Source: Boseongicola sp. SB0662_bin_57 | GTDB lineage: Bacteria; Pseudomonadota; Alphaproteobacteria; Rhodobacterales; Rhodobacteraceae | Length of the DNA: 5,842 nt | Assembly: GCA_009839535.1 (NCBI GenBank) | Contig: VXPN01000490.1 | Location: 7,882 to 13,723 of the forward strand | Direction of reading: 5' to 3' | Part shown: piece after piece, positions 1 through 5,543 of the stretch | Layout of the letters: each line of letters opens with the position of its first letter | Numbering within the stretch: position 1 is the stretch's first letter | Notes under the pieces: generated by a model | What the model saw: only the letters and a program-made list of their open reading frames with translations | The model's database searches: none | What the model was told of the DNA's origin: nothing | Translations under genes and position numbers: made by a program

Positions 1-33
1 CCCGTGGGGCGCGCCGGTTCTTCGCCCAGGAGG

Positions 34-1638
34 TTATTCAGCCGGAATCAGATAGACCGCCTGAATTCTGTGGTCGGTGCCGAAGGTGAATTCGGTTCCT
101 GCCTTCACCAGGTAACCGCGGTCGAGGAGCGCCAGCGGGACGATCAGGTGCCGGTCGTGGACATATTCGACCAGTTCCTTCATCCGCTCGTTCCGGTCGT
201 CGCCAAAGCTTGCGAGTGCTTCGAACAGCTTGGCATCGAAATCGGAATCACAGTAGACCGACGACCGCGACGGCCCCTTGGGGTCGCTGATGTCCGGGCA
301 GGCATAGTTCGAGTGCAGAAGCAGCCCATAGTCGCCCGAGGGATTGCCCTTGACGTGAACCTGCATCATCTGCCGGTCCGGTTCGTCGGCGTAGCCGGCG
401 ATGCGGACACGCGGGTTGAACTCCTGAGGGGTCTGCACCTTGATCGTGGTTTCGATGCCAGAGATGTTCAGCATCGCGCCGATGGCCTCGACGATTGGCT
501 TGATCCGCGGGGTGGTATCCCGCCCTACGACCTCGATGTTCAGCACATCGACATCGACGCCGTTTGCCTTGGCTTCAGCGAGAAGCTCCATGGCGCGTTC
601 CGGATCGTAGGTGTAGGGCTGCACAGCATCGTTGAAACCAATGGTGCCCTTAGGGCCAAGCTGTCCCTGCGGCACAGAAGCCATGCCCTGCAGATCGGCA
701 ATGCCGGCGATGTCGATGGACAAGAAGACCGCCTCGCGTACCCGCGGATCGGCAAGCACGGGGTGGGCATGCAGCGAATGATCGAGACGGCCATAGAGAT
801 AGGTCGTCGACGGGCCGGTCACGCAGTCATAGTCGGCGGCATTCGCTGCGCGCATGCATTCGTCGGCCGAGGGGAACATGCCCAGCTGTGCCTCACCCGA
901 CTGAACCATCGCCACGCGGGTGGCGTCTTCTGCCCGGAACATGAACTTCAGGTCCGAGTAGGCCGGTTTGGTTGTGCCATAGGCATCGTCAGCGCTCAGC
1001 CCCCACCAATCGGGGTTATGGGTCGCCGTCCAGTACTGGCCCTTGGCCCACTCACCGAAGACATAGGGTCCAGTGCCGACGGGTGTGTCGAAATGCTCCT
1101 CCGGGCTGTTGTCGAGCTGCGCTGCAGAAGAGATGCCACCCAGCGTCATGCGGAACTCCAGCAGCGGATCGGCCTTGCTTGACACCACCTCGACGGTGCT
1201 TTCGTCGATGGCGTTGGCGGTGATTTCACCGGGGCCGGCATATTCCTGGATGGTGAACGCCCTTTCGGGGCTCCAGACCCAATTGATCGACTTGGCCACC
1301 GCTTCGGCTGTCATGTCGGTTCCGTCGTGGAACTTGACGCCCTGTCGGATGGTGAAACGCAGTGTGCTGCCATCGATGCGTTCCCAGCCGGTTGCGAGTA
1401 CGCCCCGCATCTCGCCTGAAACCGGATCAACCGCGATCAGCGTTTCCACAACATTGCGCAGCCCAGTGGCGTTGATTTCCTTGTAGGTGCCTTGCGCGGC
1501 AAGGTCCTGTGGTTCCTGATTGACCGCGACGACAAGGGTGCCGTGGGTAGGCTCGGCATATGCGGCCACGCCTGAAAATGCGAGAGCGGAACCGGTCGCC
1601 CAAAGCATCCCGAGTCCGCACGAGCGAAGATAATTCAT
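34..1638 (-). CDS. ABC transporter substrate-binding protein, family 5 (peptide/nickel/oligosaccharide type)
   Basis: Periplasmic solute-binding protein of 534 residues that would deliver its ligand to an ABC importer. The ATG at 1638 was chosen because it is followed at once by a signal peptide: a short N-region, a hydrophobic core (about residues 9-26) and an AYA cleavage site after residue 28. There is no lipobox, so it should be a soluble periplasmic protein. The frame stays open upstream to 1836, but that extension is Arg/Pro-rich and not secretory. The mature N-terminus GTLVVAVNQEP and the stretch LRFTIRQGVKFHDGT (residues 93-107) are typical of the DppA/OppA (SBP_bac_5) family, and the length is normal for it. 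Two pairs of cysteines in the second half could form disulfides. The ribosome site before the ATG is weak. The gene ends with TAA at 34-36; a 5-bp inverted repeat (7-11/23-27) follows. Partner permease and ATPase genes are not in the window, so the ligand cannot be named. Confidence 0.9.
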   Translation of the reverse strand: MNYLRSCGLGMLWATGSALAFSGVAAYAEPTHGTLVVAVNQEPQDLAAQGTYKEINATGLRNVVETLIAVDPVSGEMRGVLATGWERIDGSTLRFTIRQGVKFHDGTDMTAEAVAKSINWVWSPERAFTIQEYAGPGEITANAIDESTVEVVSSKADPLLEFRMTLGGISSAAQLDNSPEEHFDTPVGTGPYVFGEWAKGQYWTATHNPDWWGLSADDAYGTTKPAYSDLKFMFRAEDATRVAMVQSGEAQLGMFPSADECMRAANAADYDCVTGPSTTYLYGRLDHSLHAHPVLADPRVREAVFLSIDIAGIADLQGMASVPQGQLGPKGTIGFNDAVQPYTYDPERAMELLAEAKANGVDVDVLNIEVVGRDTTPRIKPIVEAIGAMLNISGIETTIKVQTPQEFNPRVRIAGYADEPDRQMMQVHVKGNPSGDYGLLLHSNYACPDISDPKGPSRSSVYCDSDFDAKLFEALASFGDDRNERMKELVEYVHDRHLIVPLALLDRGYLVKAGTEFTFGTDHRIQAVYLIPAE

Positions 1639-2006
1639 CTGATTTTCACGCTTGAATCCCCGACGTGTAGGCCCGGGAGGAAAGCGCGCCCCTTTGCTGT
1701 TTGTGTTGAAACGGGTCGGGCAAACCACCACCCGCCCCGAAGACGAGTCGCCCCGCCTGGACGGAAAATCCGTGATGCGGCTTTCACTGCCATGCGGCTC
1801 ACATCGCTCGCGGGGTTGCAATGGTTTCCCCGGCAACGTCGCCCGAATGCGGGCGCCCCTCGCACAACTTGACCACCCGCATTCCGATTCGCCCCGCTTC
1901 GTGCCTGATCTGGCGCGTCTGCTGACGAATCTTCCAGAGCTTGGAACAGAGGAAGCGTCCCAAGGTGGGTCTTTGACGCATGGTTCAAGGTAGATTGGAT
2001 GATGGT

Positions 2007-2013
2007 CTCCTTT
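2007..2013 (-). promoter_or_regulatory. Strong Shine-Dalgarno-like sequence without a matching start codon
   Basis: On the minus strand AAAGGAG is followed by ACCATCATCC. At the normal distance of 5-9 bases there is ATC, not ATG, GTG or TTG. The first in-frame candidates are a TTG at 1988 and, in another frame, an ATG at 1981, both too far away for efficient initiation. The site may be a relic of a lost gene start or a chance purine run. It lies just after the branched repeat when read on the minus strand. Confidence 0.35.
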
Positions 2014-2021
2014 CTTGTGCC

Positions 2022-2086
2022 GGTCAGCGAGGGCCTTTGGGACTTTCGCCCTTCAAGCCTCTCTCTTCAGGGAGAGGTCGCTGACC
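2022..2086. other. Branched inverted-repeat structure, possible structured RNA or DNA cruciform
   Basis: A perfect 9-bp inverted repeat, GGTCAGCGA (2022-2030) and TCGCTGACC (2078-2086), encloses two further hairpins. One is GGGC/GCCC (2031-2034 with 2048-2051). The other is an 8-bp stem with a TTCA loop (2058-2065 with 2070-2077) stacked directly on the outer stem. The 8-bp stem contains one T-G pair (2064/2071), which pairs as U-G only in plus-strand RNA and would be an A-C mismatch in minus-strand RNA. No U-run follows on either side, so it is not a standard intrinsic terminator. I compared it by memory with glycine, SAM-II, guanidine and fluoride riboswitch patterns and it matches none. 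Transcription direction is unresolved. Confidence 0.4.
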
Positions 2087-2111
2087 TGACTTTCCCGTCT
2101 GTCCTGACCAG

Positions 2112-2140
2112 ATGAAATGACAGCGCTTTCATAAAGTCAA
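2112..2140 (-). promoter_or_regulatory. Candidate sigma-70-type promoter directed toward the binding-protein gene
   Basis: On the minus strand there is TTGACT (2140-2135, five of six matches to TTGACA), a 17-base spacer, and TTTCAT (2117-2112, four of six matches to TATAAT). Transcription would begin near 2105. The spacer coincides exactly with the palindromic operator at 2118-2131, so a bound repressor would block polymerase. This is a motif-based call; the distance to the next recognisable gene start (1638) is large. Confidence 0.45.
2118..2131. promoter_or_regulatory. LacI-family-type operator, distal copy
   Basis: TGACAGCGCTTTCA is symmetric at six of seven base pairs around a central CG. 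It differs by one base from the perfect palindrome TGAAAGCGCTTTCA, a form typical of operators for LacI/GalR-family regulators, including sugar-uptake regulators in alphaproteobacteria. Together with the following ATAA it shares 13 identical bases with the proximal copy 111 bases away. It lies between the -35 and -10 elements of the candidate minus-strand promoter. No regulator gene is in the window. Confidence 0.7.
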
Positions 2141-2199
2141 CTCCGTTTGCCATTGCTTTTATGCATTCAATGAACTTCAAGATCCCCGCGCATTTCCTG

Positions 2200-2229
2200 T
2201 TGATCAAACTCTGACACCACCAATATTGT
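2200..2229 (+). promoter_or_regulatory. Candidate promoter of the kinase/phosphatase operon
   Basis: TTGATC (2200-2205) and TATTGT (2224-2229), separated by 18 bases, each match four of six consensus positions. Transcription would start near 2236, inside the proximal operator, giving a leader of about 30 bases before the kinase ATG. The match to consensus alone is modest; the position relative to the operator and gene start is what supports it. Confidence 0.4.
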
Positions 2230-2242
2230 GATAGCGCTTTCA
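2229..2242. promoter_or_regulatory. LacI-family-type operator, proximal copy
   Basis: TGATAGCGCTTTCA is the second copy of the palindrome at 2118-2131, again symmetric at six of seven pairs. It begins at the last base of the candidate -10 element and covers the expected transcription start, 23 bases before the kinase start codon. This is a standard repressor position. Two sites 111 bases apart would also allow looping or independent control of the two divergent promoters. Confidence 0.7.
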
Positions 2243-2264
2243 TAACGGAATCCGAAGCCTCGCC

Positions 2265-2867
2265 ATGCCGGGAGGATCCTACAAGAGCGATGTCCTGATT
2301 GCCTTGGCCGGAGAGTCCGGCGCGGGAAAGTCCACCTCTGCACAAATGCTTCAGGTCATGGGCTTTCATCTGATTGAGCTGACCAGGAGATTGCGGGGTG
2401 AGGCGAAGGCCTTGTTTGGTGCGCCGACGCGTGCCGACATTCAGCGTTATGCCCGCGAGGTGCAGGGCAATCACGGCAACGATCACTATGCCCGGACCGC
2501 GCTGGAGGAATTTGGCGACGAGACCCGCGGCGACATCGTGCTGGACGGAATCCGAAACCCGGATGAGTTGGACTATGTCACTGGTTTCACCGCCCGTACC
2601 GCGCGGGCCTTTTGGTTGCTCGCCGTCGTGACACCGGCCGAAACCCGATTCGCCCGCGTGAAGAGGCGTAACCGCGCAGGCGATCCAACCGAATTCGATC
2701 ATTTCCGCGAGGACGACCGTCGTGCGCTGGGAGACGGCAAGTCGGGTTTCCAGACCAATGCATACCTGATCGAGAGGGCGCATAGGCGGATCGAGAATAC
2801 AGGAGACCCGGGAGATCTGGAAATTGCGCTGGTCGAAACTGTCGCGGCAGTGCGTGGTGATGGCTGA
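2265..2867 (+). CDS. P-loop kinase, dephospho-CoA-kinase / nucleotide-kinase-like
   Basis: A cytoplasmic ATP-dependent kinase of 200 residues. It has a Walker A loop GESGAGKST (residues 16-24), a following RRLRGEA helix, a strand ending in DGIRNPDE (residues 94-101), and a basic lid-like region (RVKRRNRAGDP, residues 131-141). The C-terminus IENTGDPGDLE recalls the closing helix of dephospho-CoA kinases. This places it in the CoaE/dNMP-kinase branch of the P-loop kinases. It is unlikely to be the housekeeping CoaE, because it sits in a LacI-type regulated operon and the sequence around DGIRNP is that of the uncharacterised branch. The ATG at 2265 is fixed by an in-frame TGA at 2229-2231 and the need to keep the P-loop; its ribosome site is weak. 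It overlaps the next gene by 8 bases. The substrate is unknown; a sugar, nucleoside or nucleotide is possible. Confidence 0.8.
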   Translation: MPGGSYKSDVLIALAGESGAGKSTSAQMLQVMGFHLIELTRRLRGEAKALFGAPTRADIQRYAREVQGNHGNDHYARTALEEFGDETRGDIVLDGIRNPDELDYVTGFTARTARAFWLLAVVTPAETRFARVKRRNRAGDPTEFDHFREDDRRALGDGKSGFQTNAYLIERAHRRIENTGDPGDLEIALVETVAAVRGDG

Positions 2868-3430
2868 TTCCGCGCCCGGCGGCAGCCACCACCACGACCG
2901 CAGCCAGGCCGCCCTCGACATCACCGACCGTGCGACCGACATGGCCCTGTCTTGTTTCCACGGCGGCGACAGGTTCCGCGCGATGTCAAAGAAGGCCAAG
3001 ATGGACCTTGTGACAAAGGCCGATCAGGAGATTGACCGGTTCATCAAGGCCGAGCTTGCGCGGCATGCCCCTGAGGACGGCTTTCTCGGTGAGGAATCGG
3101 GCAGCGGCGAGGGCGAAGCGCTTTGGGTGGTCGATCCGCCCGGCGGTACGGCCGGACTTTCTGGCAGGGTTGCCGTTTTGGGCGGTGTCGATCGGGCTTG
3201 TCGAGGCGGGTTCGCCGGTCGTCGGGGCAATCTCAGTGGCGTTTCCTTGGGATGCTGCCGGAGCCGCGCTGATCCGCGGGGCAGGAGGTGTTGCTGACTG
3301 CAAGTTCGGTGCCCCTGCCGTTGCGAATGAAGCCAGATTGTTGCAACCAATGGCCGTCTGGGTTTCGCGGCGCAAGATGTCAGAATCTGCGCTTTGGCAA
3401 ATGAATGCACGCGACGGAAATTCCGCCTGA
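2860..3430 (+). pseudogene. Inositol-monophosphatase-family phosphatase, frameshifted and internally deleted
   Basis: IMPase-fold enzymes are Mg-dependent phosphatases acting on inositol phosphates, histidinol phosphate, bisphosphonucleotides or sugar phosphates. The first 98 residues from the ATG at 2860 are a good IMPase N-terminus, with DLVTKAD (49-55), GEES (77-80) and WVVDP (89-93). Three lesions follow. The metal-binding DPIDGT motif reads DPPGGT, losing the second aspartate. One extra base at about 3154-3157 shifts the frame; removing it restores TADFLAGLPFWAVSIGLVEAG in the frame that ends at 3430. Shortly after GAISVAF the sequence jumps directly to the late motif PWDAAGAALI, so roughly 110 residues of the normal middle are missing. 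The remaining tail does not resemble the family. The start codon overlaps the kinase stop by 8 bases, so the pair was once translationally coupled. A sequencing error could explain the frameshift but not the other defects. Confidence 0.85.
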
Positions 3431-3457
3431 ATTCCGCTGCTTGGTCTGACTTGCGAC

Positions 3458-3574
3458 CGTTCCCCGAACGTAATTTTGCCGGAAAGTCCGTCTGCGATCG
3501 GAAGGCTGGATTCGAACGCCGAAGCCGTGAAGTTCCGTGTCACGGACATTGCGAACGGACTTGCCGGGCGTAAG
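3458..3574 (-). pseudogene. Relic of a tyrosine-recombinase (phage-type integrase) N-terminal domain
   Basis: The minus-strand frame reads LTPGKSVRNVRDTELHGFG followed by VRIQPSDRRRTFRQNYVRG, about 39 residues. The pattern of a V-R-D-T-E-L-H-G-F-G-V-R core followed by a P-S-x-R-x-x-F strand is characteristic of the N-terminal arm-binding domain of tyrosine integrases common in alphaproteobacterial genomic islands. There is no start codon in frame with a ribosome site. Nothing after the fragment resembles a core-binding or catalytic domain, and the frame ends at 3380. It lies between the broken phosphatase and the convergent operon. The identification rests on one motif recognised by eye. Confidence 0.55.
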
Positions 3575-3636
3575 GGTGCCGCATTGGCAAGCCGTGATCC
3601 CTTGGACCCAGGCCAGGACTGCTGCGCTCCACCGCC

Positions 3637-4242
3637 TCAGGGAGACGGGCTGGCTTCCTTGCGCCAGGCTCGCCAATCTTCCGGAGTGTCCAGATCCCGA
3701 GTGGCGCGATCGCCCTGCAGTTGCACGAGAGCGATCGTCTCGTCCTTCAGGACGGCGCGACCGCCTTCATCACCGGTCAGCTTGGCGAACTGCGGCAGAA
3801 GCCGTGGTGGCACGATCAGGGGCGTGCCCGGCTTTCCTGTGGCGTCCGTGGCCCGGGTCGGCGTGTCGCTGCCTGTGGCATCGAAGCTTTCGATGACAAT
3901 ACTGAGGTCGGAAGCGGCGATCCCCGGGACGTCCGGCAAAAGGATCATCATGGCGCGACCCGGAGCAACTTGCATTACGTGCAGGGTTGCAGCGCGAAGA
4001 GTGGTGCCGAGACCTTTGTCCGCGTCCTCGACCTCGATCATGGTCACCGCCAACCCGCCAATCACCTCCCTCCGTGCAACGTCACCCTTCGGAAGGGCCA
4101 CGACGACCTCGCATCCACTTTCGACAGCGATGCCTGCCTGGCGGCGAAGCAGGGGTGTGCCTTCAACTTTCTCCAGGAGCTTGTCTCGCCCTCGCATGCG
4201 CGACGAGGAGCCTGCAGCAGGAATGACGGCGATCGGGCTCAC
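3637..4242 (-). CDS. MobA/MocA-like nucleotidyltransferase
   Basis: A soluble NTP-transferase-fold protein of 201 residues that would transfer a nucleotide to an acceptor. The closest family known to me is MocA, which cytidylylates the molybdopterin cofactor for molybdenum hydroxylases. Visible motifs are the nucleotide-binding loop AAGSSSRMRGRDKLL (residues 9-23), the metal-binding LPDVPGI (102-108), RATDATGKPGTPLI (130-143), GDEGGRAVL (157-165) and the C-terminal DLDTPEDW (183-190). Length is normal and the frame is intact. It starts with GTG at 4242 inside the stop of livM (GTGA overlap), so it is probably translated by coupling to livM. Its stop faces the decayed region, with no clear terminator visible. 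The exact nucleotide and acceptor are not determined by the sequence; a sugar- or choline-phosphate nucleotidyltransferase is a less likely alternative. Confidence 0.85.
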   Translation of the reverse strand: MSPIAVIPAAGSSSRMRGRDKLLEKVEGTPLLRRQAGIAVESGCEVVVALPKGDVARREVIGGLAVTMIEVEDADKGLGTTLRAATLHVMQVAPGRAMMILLPDVPGIAASDLSIVIESFDATGSDTPTRATDATGKPGTPLIVPPRLLPQFAKLTGDEGGRAVLKDETIALVQLQGDRATRDLDTPEDWRAWRKEASPSP

Positions 4243-5543
4243 CGTTCAGGGATCAGTCCGCGCGGACTGAAGCGGAGAACCAGAAGCAGGATCAGGCCCA
4301 TGGTCAGCAGCCGCATGTGCGCAGCAGTCTCAAGGAGATGTTCCTTCAGCCAGAACCCGTCCGGCATGCCAGCGGTGATGCTCCCGATCAGGGCGACGCC
4401 AAAGGGCTCGACCATGACCCAGAGGTACCAGATCAGCATGCCGCCCAGGACCGCGCCGAAATTGTTGCCTGACCCTCCGACAATGACCATGACCCAGATC
4501 AGGAACGTGAAGCGCAGCGGCTGGTAGCTCGCAGGCGTCAACTGGCCGTCCAGCGTTGTCATCATGGCTCCTGCCAGTCCGCAGACCGCCGATCCGAGGA
4601 TGAAGACCTGCAGATGCCTTGCCGTGACATCCTTGCCCATCGCCTCGGCCGCAACCTCGTTGTCGCGAATGGCCCGCATCATCCGGCCCCAAGGCGAGTT
4701 GAGCGCGGCCTGCGCCAGCCAAAGCAGCAAAAGCAGAACTGCCAGGAAGAGGCCGGCATAGGCGAGCTTGACCGTGATCGTGGATGCCGTCACCGGGTCG
4801 AATCCAAGTCCCGAGACCCGCTCGACAAATCGTTCCGAATTCTGCAGGTCGATTTCGTACGGCACCGGTCGCGGGATGCCGCTCACGTTCTTGACGCCAC
4901 GCGAGAGCCAGTCCTCGTTCTTGAGAACCGCGATGATGATTTCGGAGATGCCAAGGGTGGCAATGGCGAGATAGTCCGAACGCAGGCCGAGCGCCGCCTT
5001 TCCGACGACCCATGCGGCCCCTGCGGCGAGCAGCGCTCCAACCGGCCACGCAAAAAGGACAGGCAGGCCAAGCCCTCCAAGATTCCCCGCCCTGGCCGGT
5101 GACACCGCTTCGATCGCTGCCACTGCCGGGTCGAAGAGCCAGCGATACACGAAGAAGCCCACGACAAGGATCGCGACGAGCGCGGGCGCGCGGGCCTTCC
5201 CCGCGGGCATTCGTTTCCAGGCCAGGATGGCCGCCACGATGGCGGCAGTGCCGACAAGAAGGGCGAAGATGACCCTGGGGCCGCCGACGTCCCAGGCTTC
5301 GATAACAGGCGGCTTCGAGATGATGACTGTGCTGAGGCCTCCGAGCGCCAGAAACCCCATGACGCCGATATTGAAGAGACCCGCATAGCCCCACTGCATG
5401 TTCACCCCGAGTGCCATGATTGCCGAGACAAGGCCCATGTTCAGGATGCCGAGCGCAACGTTCCAGCTTTGCAGGAAACCGGTTGCGGCGATCAGCGCCG
5501 CGACGGCCAGGAAGAGGGTCATGTCTCGTGGCTTCAGTGTCAC
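4239..5543 (-). CDS. livM: Branched-chain amino acid-type ABC transporter permease LivM
   Basis: Inner-membrane permease of 434 residues, partner of LivH in an importer for branched-chain amino acids or related small polar solutes. Hydrophobic segments run through most of the protein (clear ones near residues 10-25, 28-48, 52-75, 90-108, 118-135, 163-185, 255-280, 311-330, 345-375 and 410-425). The family hallmark NMQWGYAGLFNIG is at residues 48-60, LRSDYLAIATLG at 187-198, and the ATPase-contacting loop AIRDNEVAAEAMGKD at 291-305. Length fits the long (E. coli-like) LivM form. A GTG at 5543 is preferred as start because GGGGGAAAG lies just upstream and it overlaps the livH stop as GTGA; the in-frame ATG at 5522 is an alternative. 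It also overlaps the nucleotidyltransferase start by 4 bases. The true substrate cannot be read from the sequence, since this family also moves urea, amides and purine-like compounds. Confidence 0.93.
   Translation of the reverse strand: MTLKPRDMTLFLAVAALIAATGFLQSWNVALGILNMGLVSAIMALGVNMQWGYAGLFNIGVMGFLALGGLSTVIISKPPVIEAWDVGGPRVIFALLVGTAAIVAAILAWKRMPAGKARAPALVAILVVGFFVYRWLFDPAVAAIEAVSPARAGNLGGLGLPVLFAWPVGALLAAGAAWVVGKAALGLRSDYLAIATLGISEIIIAVLKNEDWLSRGVKNVSGIPRPVPYEIDLQNSERFVERVSGLGFDPVTASTITVKLAYAGLFLAVLLLLLWLAQAALNSPWGRMMRAIRDNEVAAEAMGKDVTARHLQVFILGSAVCGLAGAMMTTLDGQLTPASYQPLRFTFLIWVMVIVGGSGNNFGAVLGGMLIWYLWVMVEPFGVALIGSITAGMPDGFWLKEHLLETAAHMRLLTMGLILLLVLRFSPRGLIPER

Larger units (their letters stand above)
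1639..2111. other. Long non-coding leader/intergenic region upstream of the binding-protein gene
   Basis: No convincing gene is seen here. Several short open frames exist on both strands (for example 60 residues from the minus-strand ATG at 1981), but none resembles a known family and none has a well-placed ribosome site. If the minus-strand promoter at 2112-2140 serves the binding-protein gene, this is a leader of roughly 460 bases. It contains an imperfect GC-rich hairpin (1716-1721 with 1734-1740, one bulged base), a Shine-Dalgarno-like sequence (2007-2013) and a branched inverted repeat (2022-2086), the last two listed separately. A closer promoter for the binding-protein gene could not be recognised. 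Confidence 0.5.

Noticed and set aside
4..1182. A 392-codon plus-strand open frame
   Set aside because: It lies antisense to the well-supported binding-protein gene. Its translation is Arg/His/Gly-rich with no recognisable domain, as expected for the mirror of a GC-rich gene.
1639..1836. A 66-residue N-terminal extension of the binding protein
   Set aside because: The extension is Arg/Pro/Ser-rich and would place the clear signal peptide in the middle of the protein; the ATG at 1638 is the natural start.
1799..1981. A 60-codon minus-strand frame with an ATG at 1981 and other short frames in 1635-1993
   Set aside because: There is no family resemblance, the nearest Shine-Dalgarno sequence is too far from the start, and overlapping frames on both strands are equally open.
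1999..2115. A 38-codon plus-strand frame through the branched repeat
   Set aside because: It has no good ribosome site and no recognisable sequence, and the strong inverted-repeat structure explains the base pattern better than coding.
2245..2556. The 12-base sequence ACGGAATCCGAA occurs at 2245 and again at 2545
   Set aside because: About one such 12-base repeat is expected by chance in a window of this size, and the second copy is part of the conserved DGIRN codons of the kinase.
3501..3525. A tRNA T-loop-like sequence (GTTCGAATC on the minus strand) that could mark a tRNA attachment site near the integrase relic
   Set aside because: The flanking bases do not form the 5-bp T-stem and no other tRNA arm is present; the bases are explained by the GVRIQ codons of the relic.
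3476..4270. Long plus-strand open frames opposite the nucleotidyltransferase, and the 419-codon minus-strand frame 4330-5589 overlapping livM
   Set aside because: Both are out-of-frame shadows of genes with strong family motifs and show biased, domain-free translations.
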